Assembly (NCBI GenBank): GCA_021785435.1
Contig: JAJYFE010000037.1
Span: 1 to 35,119, forward strand
Direction of reading: 5' to 3'
DNA from: Planctomycetota bacterium
GTDB taxonomy: Bacteria > Planctomycetota > Phycisphaerae > WQYP01
Length of the DNA: 35,119 nucleotides
Shown here one piece after another: positions 7,291-14,607 of the stretch. Under the pieces are notes generated by a model. The model had not been told where the DNA came from. It saw only the letters and a program-made list of their open reading frames with translations, and made no database searches. The position numbers were made by a program, and so were the translations under genes. Positions within the stretch are counted from its first letter, which is position 1. Each line of letters begins with the position of its first letter.

Positions 7291-8439
7291 ATGACCTCCA
7301 CCGCCACGGAATCTTTCTCGTCCGCTCCCGCGGCCGTTGCCCCGGGATCAGCGCGAGCCCTACCGGTGCTGCAGCCGCCGCCGGCCAACCGCTGGCTGAG
7401 CGCCCAGTACGCGCTGGTTTATTTTTTCCTCGGCGTGGTGCTGGTGTGGATTCTGAGCGGCTGGTACAAGGTCGGACACGGTGAAGTGGCTCTGGTGCAG
7501 CGGCTGGGGCAGTATTTGACCGGGCCGGACGGTAAACCGGAACTGATGGAGGCGGGGTTGCATTATCATCTTCCCTGGCCGGTGGACCGGGTGTATATCG
7601 TTCCACTATCGCGTGCGGCGCTTCTACCCATCACCGATTTTAACACCTCGCCGGCGTCGTATGAGCAGCGCCGCAAGCAATTAATGAGAGCCGGCAAGCC
7701 CCGCCAGGTGGTGGACGCCATCTACAATCCCTACCTGATCACCGGCGATCAGAACATCCTGCACGCCCAGATTGCGGTGCAATATGAGATATCCCATCCT
7801 TTCGCCTATCTGACCTCGGTGTATCAGCCGCCGAATTTAGCCCCGGGGGCCGGCCGTCTGAACGTGCTGCGTCTGCTGACCGATCACCAATTGATTCGGA
7901 AAATGGCCGCCGCGAACGTGGAGGAGGCGTTGTATTCCGGGCATCAAAAGCTGGAGTCGGAAATTTTCAGCGTCACGCGGCCGCACCGAGGCTTGCAGGC
8001 GCCGATAGACGCATTGGGTTTGGGGGTTCAGATCCAGAGCGTGTCGTTGAAATCGGTGCGCTGGCCGAAGGCGGTGGATCAGGCGTTTTCAGCGGTTCTG
8101 AACGCCCGCCAGAGGGAAGATCGCGAGATCCAGGATGCGAAAAAGACCGCCAACACCCTGACCACCCTCGCCACGGGCGAGGCGGAGGCGGTGGTGCGCA
8201 AGGCCAAGGCCGCGGCGCGGCGGCGGGTCAACGAGGCGCAGGGGGAGAGCCAGGCGTTTTCACAAATCTATGCGCAATATCGCGTCAATCCTCGCGTCAT
8301 TACGCTGAAACTGCTCAGCGACGCGCTAGGCGGTGTGATGCGCCACGTGGACCGGGTATTTTTCGTCCAGCCGGGCCAGCAAATTTTACTTTCTCTGCCG
8401 CCGCCGAAGAAGAAAATCGTGGTGCCGACGGCGCCGTAA
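7291..8439 (+). CDS. SPFH/Band 7 protein, HflK-like (third in series)
   Basis: 382 residues from ATG 7291, which lies 2 bases after the preceding stop with AGGGA at 7276-7280. An Ala/Pro-rich cytoplasmic leader is followed by one membrane helix (YALVYFFLGVVLVWILSGW, near 40-58). The SPFH domain follows (HGEVALVQRLGQYL...EAGLHYHLPWPVDRVYIVPL...LITGDQNILHAQIAVQYEI), typical of HflK, whose ring subunit contacts HflC. The last third is a charged helical region with GEAEAVVRKAKAAARRRVNEAQGESQ-type residues, then FFVQPGQQI near the C-terminus, which HflK proteins also show. A longer in-frame reading upstream overlaps the HflC-like gene and is not used. Confidence 0.88.
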   Translation: MTSTATESFSSAPAAVAPGSARALPVLQPPPANRWLSAQYALVYFFLGVVLVWILSGWYKVGHGEVALVQRLGQYLTGPDGKPELMEAGLHYHLPWPVDRVYIVPLSRAALLPITDFNTSPASYEQRRKQLMRAGKPRQVVDAIYNPYLITGDQNILHAQIAVQYEISHPFAYLTSVYQPPNLAPGAGRLNVLRLLTDHQLIRKMAAANVEEALYSGHQKLESEIFSVTRPHRGLQAPIDALGLGVQIQSVSLKSVRWPKAVDQAFSAVLNARQREDREIQDAKKTANTLTTLATGEAEAVVRKAKAAARRRVNEAQGESQAFSQIYAQYRVNPRVITLKLLSDALGGVMRHVDRVFFVQPGQQILLSLPPPKKKIVVPTAP

Positions 8440-8440
8440 T

Positions 8441-8519
8441 AGAAAAGAGCAAGTGGACAGTGGAAAGTGGAGAGTGACGATGGGGAAAGAGATGGCAATG
8501 GCGAAAAGGAAGGGCGGAT
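8441..8519. repeat. Purine-rich intergenic tract B
   Basis: The gap before the ABC ATPase gene is nearly all purine plus T (GAAAAGAGCAAGTGGACAG and so on). AAGTGGACAGTGGAAA (8451-8466) matches 24012-24027, inside dprA, at 15 of 16 bases. The 3' end supplies the ribosome-binding sequence AAGGAAGGG for the gene at 8523. Confidence 0.55.
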
Positions 8520-8522
8520 GAT

Positions 8523-9401
8523 ATGGTAGCGCCAGCGCAGGCGATTCAGACGCGGCAATTGACGAAAATCTATCCGGGGTTCTGGAAGAGCCAGAAGGTC
8601 CCCGCCTTGCTGCAACTGAATCTGCAGGTCCAACAGGGCGAGATCTTCGGTTTGTTGGGGCCGAATGGCTCCGGCAAAACCACGACCATCAAGTTGCTGC
8701 TGGGTTTGATTAATCCCACCGCGGGCGAGGCGCAGGTAATGGGCCGGCCGGCCGGGGATCAGGAGACACGGCGGCGCATCGGCTACCTGCCGGAGGAAAG
8801 TTATCTGTACCGCTTTCTTAACGCCCGGCAGACGCTCGATTTTTACGGCCGGCTTTTTAATATGAACCGGGTGCAGCGTCGCCGGGCGGTGGACTACTAT
8901 CTGGATTTCGTGGGGCTGGACCCGGCCGTGCGCGGACGGCGCATCGGCACCTATTCGAAAGGCCAGACGCGTCGGGTGGCGTTGGCCCAGGCGCTGCTGA
9001 ATAATCCCGACCTGATTATCATGGACGAACCGACGTCCGGTCTGGATCCGGTGGGCATCCTGGAAATCAAGAATATGATTTTGCGCCTTAAACAGGCTGG
9101 AAAAACGGTTCTGCTATCCACGCACCAGTTGGCCGATGTGGAGGATGTTTGTGATCGCCTGGTGATTCTCTACCGCGGGCGGGTGGAAATGAGCGGCGCG
9201 CTAAGCGATCTTCTGGAACGGCGCGACGTGTTTCAGCTGGAAGCGCGGCAGGTTTCGCCGGAACTGCAGGAACGACTGGTCGCCTTGACCCGCGAGAGTG
9301 GGGCGACGGACGTCCAGATTATTCGGCCACGGGCGCGCTTGGAGGACCTGTTTAAACGCTTGGTTGACGCTAAGCGGCAGACCGAGCGGGCGGGAAAATA
9401 G
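8523..9401 (+). CDS. ABC transporter ATP-binding protein (ABC-2 type)
   Basis: 292 residues. Walker A is GPNGSGKTT (46-54), the Q-loop region reads YLPEE (88-92), Walker B is LIIMDEP (164-170) and the H-loop His is 201. The D-loop SGLDP is intact. The signature is YSKGQ (144-148) rather than LSGGQ, which is seen in ATPases of the CcmA/drug/Nod/gliding type paired with ABC-2 permeases. The C-terminal 80 residues form the usual accessory extension. It is cytoplasmic and should power the permease encoded 233 bases downstream. ATG 8523 is preceded by AAGGAAGGG. The substrate is unknown. Confidence 0.93.
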   Translation: MVAPAQAIQTRQLTKIYPGFWKSQKVPALLQLNLQVQQGEIFGLLGPNGSGKTTTIKLLLGLINPTAGEAQVMGRPAGDQETRRRIGYLPEESYLYRFLNARQTLDFYGRLFNMNRVQRRRAVDYYLDFVGLDPAVRGRRIGTYSKGQTRRVALAQALLNNPDLIIMDEPTSGLDPVGILEIKNMILRLKQAGKTVLLSTHQLADVEDVCDRLVILYRGRVEMSGALSDLLERRDVFQLEARQVSPELQERLVALTRESGATDVQIIRPRARLEDLFKRLVDAKRQTERAGK

Positions 9402-9481
9402 GTTCTAGGGCTTGGCCAATCGATAAATTTCTAGTAGGAGAAAGAGTCCCAGACCCGCCACCGAAGCCGAAGCACCGGCCT

Positions 9482-9517
9482 CCGGGTCGCCGCGGCGAGT
9501 CGCCCGCGGCGACCCGG
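9482..9517. repeat. 14-bp perfect inverted repeat, GTCGCC palindrome family
   Basis: Arms 9482-9495 and 9504-9517 are exact reverse complements with an 8-base loop. Inside, GTCGCC-CGC-GGCGAC (9499-9513) is the family core, and a second GTCGCC begins at 9486. It lies in the 233-base gap between the ABC ATPase and permease genes, where it could act as an RNA hairpin separating their expression. There is no downstream T-run. Confidence 0.75.
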
Positions 9518-9589
9518 TGAATGGCGGCGGCCGGGGTACCCGAAAGATAAGTGGTGACAAAGCACCTGGCGTCTGGCGCGGGGCGCCGG

Positions 9590-9630
9590 GAACCTGAAAC
9601 CTGGAAGTTAGAACCTGAACAGCAGGTGCA
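9590..9630. repeat. Purine-rich intergenic tract C
   Basis: The tract contains GGGAACCTGAAACCTGGAAG and GAAGTTAGAA (9604-9613, identical to 4178-4187). It sits just before the permease start at 9635. An in-frame extension of the permease reading frame back to 9551 would translate this repeat, which is one reason to prefer the ATG at 9635. Confidence 0.5.
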
Positions 9631-9634
9631 TTCT

Positions 9635-11719
9635 ATGGGTTGGAATTGGTTCGGTCCCGTCGCGACCACGCGGTGGGTATTTTCCGCCAAGCTGGGGCGT
9701 TACGGCCTGGTGCCGCAGCAGCACCTTGGGTTGGTTTCTATTCTCGCGGCGGTGTTGGTCGGCGTACTGATCCTGGCGTTCATTCTCGTAGCATTTCGGG
9801 ACTTGGGAAGGCTGCGCACCGGCATCTCGCGGGCCTGGGCGATCGGGCGCACGGCCTTTACCGAGGCCTGGTCCGCGCGGATCTGGGCCATTTATATTAT
9901 CTGGTTGGGACTGGTTTTAATTCTCGCTTTCACCATGGTGCGCGGCTACGGACCGGCCGACGAGATGCGCATGTATCTGACCATCTTCCTGCGCGGCCAG
10001 GTGGTGTTGCTGCTGTTGTATCTGGGCATTCTGGCGTGCATGGCCCTGCCGCGGGAACGGGAGCGGCGGACCCTGATTACCACCGGCAGCAAACCGATTT
10101 CCCGTCTGGAACTGCTATTGGGCAAAGTGCTGGGGCTTTCCACCGCGGCGCTGGTGCTGGTGTTGGCGATGATGGTGACGACGTGGGGTTTTATGACCCT
10201 GGTCAACGCCAAGATTCGTCACGACGCCGGCGTTCTGTACGCGATGCAGAAACGGAGCTACGACCAGCTGGTGCGCCATGTGCCGCCGGAGCCGGGGCTG
10301 CGCTACCTGGCCCGGCACGGCGTGCTGCAGGCCAGCAACAATTTACGTGGTCGTCTGCGCATCGCCGGTCTAATCAGCTACGCGACGAATCCACCCCAGC
10401 GTGAACTGAAGGGCGGCAGCGCGGAAAAGCTGCTCTTCCAGTTTCCCTCCCTGCCCGCCACCTGGCAGCCGCAAGCGCCGCCGCTGTTTATCTTTCACCT
10501 GCCGCCGTTTTCCCTGCTTAAGCGGCAAGTACCGAAGAAAACCATCATTCACGTGACCCTGACCGCCAATGACAACCCGCTGCACCGGAAGCACAAGGTG
10601 CTGACGCTGAATGCCGATGGCGACGCGGTGTGGCAGCCGAGCAATCCTTATAAATTTTTCAGCTTCGTCGATCCGCGCAATGGGCGGGTCTACGATCCGG
10701 GCCCGGTGACGGTGGGCGTCACTTGTCCGACGCTGGGCGATTACCTGCTGGTCGGGAACGGGCGCACGGCCGCTTCCGCCGCCTGCAAGGCGTGGAACAT
10801 GGATCCCAACCGCGTGCCGGGCCACCTCTCTTTTGTGCTGCCGCAGCCGGATCCCCGGATTTTCGGATTCATGAAAAGCAAGCATCAGACTTGGCAGGAA
10901 ATCGCCGGGGCCACCACGGCCCAGAAAAACATTCCGCCGGAAGTGGCATCGATGGAGTTTCGCCATCTGCAGGCATCCCAGGTTCCCATTGACCACGACG
11001 GGAACTTCACGGTGGATCTGCTGCTGGGCGTGAACAAACATTTTAACGAAGCGGCGCCGGCGAAGGCGCTGATCCGGGCCTATGCCGTGGATAATCCGCG
11101 CCACCCCGTGCAGCGGCTTATCCGGGTGGAAGAAAAGCACGTCACCACCCTGAAACTGCCGGCCACGCTGCTGGATGGTTCGAGCCTGATCATCAATCTC
11201 CAGAGCGCGGTGCCCGGGCTGTGGATAAAGTTGCGGTCGAATTCCATCACGCTGGCCCGTCCGCCGTCGCCGTTTATCGCCAACCTGGGGAAGAGTGAAC
11301 TGATCATTTTCTGTGAGACCGTGCTGCTGATTTCCATCGGAGTTGCGGCGGGCACCTGTCTGGGCTGGCCGGTGGCGCTGTTGGTCACGGCGGTCTGCTA
11401 TCTCCTGGGGAGCATCCTTGAATTCATTCATCGAATGTTTGATCAGATCAGCCAGGGATTCAGCTTCTTCCACGGCGGGGAGCACGCGGCCTGGTCCGCC
11501 CATCTGGGTTGGCTGATCCGGGCGGTAATGGTGCGAACACTTTATTTTCTGGTCCACGTGGTGCCCGATTTTACGCGGTTTGATCCGACCCGTTTTATCG
11601 TTCAGTCGGTCAATATGCCGTGGGCATTTCTGGGCTGGAATCTGCTGTGGACCGTGATCTTCGTATTGCCGACGCTGGCATTGGGATACCTGCTGTTGCG
11701 TAGACAGGAGTTGGCATAG
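9635..11719 (+). CDS. ABC-2 type permease with large extracytoplasmic domain
   Basis: 694 residues from ATG 9635; the reading frame is open to 9551, but that part encodes only repeat-derived sequence. Hydrophobic segments lie near 34-54, 83-103, 120-136 and 166-190, and again near 570-625 and in the last 70 residues. LPRERERRTLITTGSKPISRLELLLGKVLG (about 138-167) is the conserved cytoplasmic loop of ABC-2 permeases that give subunit contacts with the ATPase. Between the two membrane blocks is a soluble region of about 370 residues with no recognised domain, probably outside the membrane. It should pair with the ATPase at 8523-9401. Its stop lies 2 bases before the next start. Confidence 0.82.
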   Translation: MGWNWFGPVATTRWVFSAKLGRYGLVPQQHLGLVSILAAVLVGVLILAFILVAFRDLGRLRTGISRAWAIGRTAFTEAWSARIWAIYIIWLGLVLILAFTMVRGYGPADEMRMYLTIFLRGQVVLLLLYLGILACMALPRERERRTLITTGSKPISRLELLLGKVLGLSTAALVLVLAMMVTTWGFMTLVNAKIRHDAGVLYAMQKRSYDQLVRHVPPEPGLRYLARHGVLQASNNLRGRLRIAGLISYATNPPQRELKGGSAEKLLFQFPSLPATWQPQAPPLFIFHLPPFSLLKRQVPKKTIIHVTLTANDNPLHRKHKVLTLNADGDAVWQPSNPYKFFSFVDPRNGRVYDPGPVTVGVTCPTLGDYLLVGNGRTAASAACKAWNMDPNRVPGHLSFVLPQPDPRIFGFMKSKHQTWQEIAGATTAQKNIPPEVASMEFRHLQASQVPIDHDGNFTVDLLLGVNKHFNEAAPAKALIRAYAVDNPRHPVQRLIRVEEKHVTTLKLPATLLDGSSLIINLQSAVPGLWIKLRSNSITLARPPSPFIANLGKSELIIFCETVLLISIGVAAGTCLGWPVALLVTAVCYLLGSILEFIHRMFDQISQGFSFFHGGEHAAWSAHLGWLIRAVMVRTLYFLVHVVPDFTRFDPTRFIVQSVNMPWAFLGWNLLWTVIFVLPTLALGYLLLRRQELA

Positions 11720-11721
11720 TT

Positions 11722-13197
11722 ATGGCTGTCGGTTCTTCACCCAGCTCGCCACCGCGCTCCGGAGAGCGGATTTCCGAAGGGGACCTGCCGGGCGGAGGTC
11801 GGCGCAGGCCAGTGCGCCAGGGGGTGCGCCGCGATCAGGTGATCTGCCTCGCCCTGGCGGTCATTCTCCTGGGGCTTATTGGCTTTCTGCAGCCGGGACT
11901 TAACCGCGGGCGCACGGGCCTGGTGTACGTGAACAACCGCAGCGTGGGCAATCTGCTGCTGGAATTTCCGCGGTTGACGCTGGGCGGTTTTCGGGGCATC
12001 CTGGCCATGGTGCTCTGGGAGGACGCCCAGCGCGATATCAACCGGCAGCGCTGGGTCCCGCTGGAGAGCGATTACAACGCGATCGCCGCGCTGGAGCCTT
12101 ACTTTGGTTCCGTGTATATCTTCAATGCCTGGAACCAGTCGTACAATCTCTCGGCGCAGTTTCACTCCCTGAACACCAAATACAAATGGGTGCTGGACGG
12201 CCTGGTGTATCTGTACAAGGGGGAGCGCTACGCGCCCCAGAATGCCGACATCATCAAAAACGAGGCGGACGATTTTTTTCTGAAATTGGGGTCCAGCTGG
12301 GAGCGGCGTTATTATTGCGCGCGCTGGCGGTATGATATCGCCCATCTATATGAATACAATCCACATAAGGTTAATCCCGCCTTCAGCACACTGGCGGAAG
12401 TGCATGACCTGGTCACGCGCCCCGAGTTTCACGCGGTGCTGCTGCCAGCCCGCGACGGACAAGGTCCGCCCGGCCACGGCGTGAAGATCAACGGGATTCA
12501 CTATCGCTACGGACTTAGCCCGTTTTATTTCGCCTGGGTGGAATATCGTCGCATGCTGGCCCAGCCCGAACTGCCGCATAACGAGGGTATCGAAATCCTG
12601 GATTCCTGGCCTTCCATGTCGCTGCGCTATTGGTGCCGCGACGATTTGTACTACGCACAACGCCTGACCTGGCGCATCTTCCACGAACCGGAGAAAAAGA
12701 TGCTGGCGCACTTTCCGGCGCGGGTGGAAAACATCCGGGATTGCTACCGGAATGTAAAACGGGTGGCCCCGCAGGCCTTGGCCGCCTTCAAAAAATATCT
12801 GGCTAAATTTCCCGATCAGGTGCTGGCCCGCGTGCACCTCGTCGCGGAAGTGCAGTACTACCAGGCCCTGGCTCCCGCGGAAAGTAAACTTTTTGAGGGA
12901 CTGGTGCAATGGCAGATTGACGATCGGCGGTTCCGCTTGGGTGACGCCGCCGACCGCGACCTGGCGGCGGCGGTGCCGCTCTTTGAGCGCGCCCGGGCGG
13001 CCTTCACCCGTTTTCTGAACATCGCCTATCCGAAAGGCCCCAAGAACCAGATCGGGGCGACGCGCCGCGACGAGCTGACCTATCGGCACGCCGTGGACAT
13101 GCAAATCCGCGGCATCACCAATTTTCGCCTGCGGGCCGCACACCACAAGCCCGATCTGGGTTTTCTCAATTACCAGACGCTGTCGGATAACAACTGA
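11722..13197 (+). CDS. Membrane-anchored conserved protein of unknown function
   Basis: 491 residues. A Pro/Arg-rich cytoplasmic leader precedes one membrane helix (about 38-57). The remainder is soluble and rich in aromatic residues and helices. The segment LTLGGFRGILAMVLWEDAQRD...ALEPYFGSVYIFNAWNQSYNLS (about 85-144) matches in style a family of planctomycete membrane-anchored proteins in which 'GFRG...LW..A' is followed by 'L.P.F...W...AWN.AYN.S'. These are often described as TPR-like. AGGAG at 11707-11711 precedes the ATG, which lies 2 bases after the permease stop, so the two are translationally linked. A scaffold or accessory role for the ABC permease is plausible but not demonstrated. 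Confidence 0.75.
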   Translation: MAVGSSPSSPPRSGERISEGDLPGGGRRRPVRQGVRRDQVICLALAVILLGLIGFLQPGLNRGRTGLVYVNNRSVGNLLLEFPRLTLGGFRGILAMVLWEDAQRDINRQRWVPLESDYNAIAALEPYFGSVYIFNAWNQSYNLSAQFHSLNTKYKWVLDGLVYLYKGERYAPQNADIIKNEADDFFLKLGSSWERRYYCARWRYDIAHLYEYNPHKVNPAFSTLAEVHDLVTRPEFHAVLLPARDGQGPPGHGVKINGIHYRYGLSPFYFAWVEYRRMLAQPELPHNEGIEILDSWPSMSLRYWCRDDLYYAQRLTWRIFHEPEKKMLAHFPARVENIRDCYRNVKRVAPQALAAFKKYLAKFPDQVLARVHLVAEVQYYQALAPAESKLFEGLVQWQIDDRRFRLGDAADRDLAAAVPLFERARAAFTRFLNIAYPKGPKNQIGATRRDELTYRHAVDMQIRGITNFRLRAAHHKPDLGFLNYQTLSDNN

Positions 13198-13437
13198 CCC
13201 GAACTTTTCCCCGCCCCGGGGTCCTAGCTCGGATATTTCCTCGGCTCCAAGCGGCGGCCCAGCGTGCGGTCTGGCGACTTGCGTGGGGTGCCGCCGACAG
13301 CCCCCAATGGGGCCGTTCCCACACGCCGCCAGCGCCAGAATAGCCGCGTTGAGTCATTCGGCGCACGGCGTCTGCGGCACCCCTATTTCCTTTACCTATA
13401 TCGGCCACTCCTCCAGAGGCCGCACCAGCTACCGCAC

Positions 13438-13455
13438 GTCGCCTCCTCCGGCGAC
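13438..13455. repeat. GTCGCC-N6-GGCGAC palindrome
   Basis: Perfect six-base arms flank TCCTCC. The spacing is the same as at 33759-33776, where the spacer is CTCTTC. It is a member of the dispersed family in this window, and it lies 112 bases upstream of the transposase fragment. Confidence 0.55.
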
Positions 13456-13567
13456 CTGGGGCTGCGCCAGCTCCGTACCCACCAACGCCACCCGCTGGAC
13501 TTAGTCCACCAGCACGTACGCCAGGGCGCTCCGCAACACCCGCCGGTCGCCGCAGTGACTCCTAGAT

Positions 13568-13724
13568 TGGATAGGAGTGCGGCGCAACCCGACGTCGCGT
13601 GCGTATTGGCAGCGGATCAGCCACGGCAAGCCGGAGCGGAAAAAGATCGCCAGCGTGGTCGTGGCTCATCTTCTCGCCCACGTGATGGTGGCCATGTTAC
13701 GCAGCGGCGAGGCGGGCGGGCAAA
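13568..13724 (+). pseudogene. IS110/IS116-family transposase, C-terminal remnant
   Basis: About 52 codons read WIGVRRNPTSRAYWQRISHG then KPERKKIASVVVAHLLAHVMVAMLRSGEA. This is the characteristic end of IS110/IS116/IS902 transposases, a segment of the form 'W.A.R..P....Y..R...G.....A.VA....L....AML..G'. A TGA lies four codons upstream of the Trp, and the N-terminal DEDD catalytic region is absent. Downstream the frame continues without transposase similarity. No element ends could be placed, which fits the habit of IS110 elements of lacking terminal inverted repeats. Confidence 0.6.
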
Positions 13725-14607
13725 CCCGCCGGACGCGTGCGGTGCTAGGCGGCGCCAGACCGACCTGCGGTGGCGGGATCAAACGGGGCCGGCCCCGAAT
13801 TTATTCCCGTGGCCCGCCCCACGCGGGCCGATGTCGAATAGCTGGTTGGACGTATCCCGTCCAGTTCCCGCCACCGCTTGGGGGCTGGGTGGGCGCGACG
13901 CAGGTCGCGACGCCAGGTCCGAATAAAGAACGGAAAAAGCTCTGCCGGGACCCCCTCCGACCCCAAGGGTTTCCTTTCGACCTTCCTCCGCTTCCCGATC
14001 TACCCCTTGGGGAGACGCCGTGGGAACTGTGGACGCCGCAGGCGATGACGGCGCATTCAGGGTACCCAGCGCGAAAATCGCGGTCTACGTTACCGCTGAT
14101 TTTACGCGCTTAACAGAGGCTCGGCTCATAGATGGCAATCTTCCGCGGAGTGCCGGTTTCACCAAGGTTTGCGCATTGTAAGAACTTGGCAACCCTGCTC
14201 CGCACCTCCGGCCACCTCGCTGGGTTTCCGCCGCCTCGGATTTTTGCGTTATGATTATGGGCTGCCCTGTGCGCGGTGCCACGGCAGCCAGCACCCCACA
14301 ATCAGGGACCGCCAGGAAATAAGTTTATGTCTAATAGCGCAGGAATTTTGGCTGCTGGCGAGACGCCGAGGACGAACGTACCGGGCCCAGCAGGTTTGCA
14401 AGGACGTGCCCCAATGCCAGCGGTCCAAAGAACCAACCAGAACACGGCAACTTATTTTTTGCTGGTCCCGAATGTGATAGTGCGTGGCGGACCGTGCCGG
14501 AACTACTGGTTCACATCCGGTGTCACGCCCTCCGCTTTTCGCCTGCGGCGCGTTAGGGATTCTGGGGCTATGGCACATCCCCCCGTCGGCGGCGATGCAG
14601 GAAACTG

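Larger units (their letters stand above)
13198..14607. other. 1.4-kb gene-poor stretch with mobile-element debris
   Basis: Several readings longer than 60 codons exist, but all have Arg/Pro/Gln-rich compositions typical of non-coding GC-rich DNA. I recognise two items: an IS110-type transposase fragment (13568-13724) and a GTCGCC-TCCTCC-GGCGAC palindrome (13438-13455). I looked for a glycine riboswitch before gcvP and saw no matching aptamer. The last 130 bases presumably carry the gcvP promoter. Confidence 0.6.

Noticed and set aside
9551-9634. Longer N-terminus for the ABC-2 permease
   Set aside because: The extension translates a purine-rich repeat and has a non-hydrophobic, low-complexity sequence. 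ATG 9635 gives a normal start.
10370-11557. 395-codon reading on the minus strand
   Set aside because: It is a shadow of the permease gene. Composition is Arg/His/Gln-rich with no domains, while the plus frame shows clear ABC-2 features.
13264-13926. 220-codon plus-strand reading in the gap before gcvP
   Set aside because: It is Arg/Pro/Gln-rich, with no ribosome-binding site. The transposase remnant lies in a different frame of the same region.
14482-14528. tRNA-like pairing: GCGTGGC with GTCACGC, and a T-arm-like ACTGG-TTCACAT-CCGGT
   Set aside because: Only 16 bases lie between the 5' acceptor strand and the T-arm, leaving no room for D and anticodon arms, and there is no CCA.
14100-14607. 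Glycine riboswitch upstream of gcvP
   Set aside because: I did not find the tandem aptamer core sequences, and the region has no matching paired elements.
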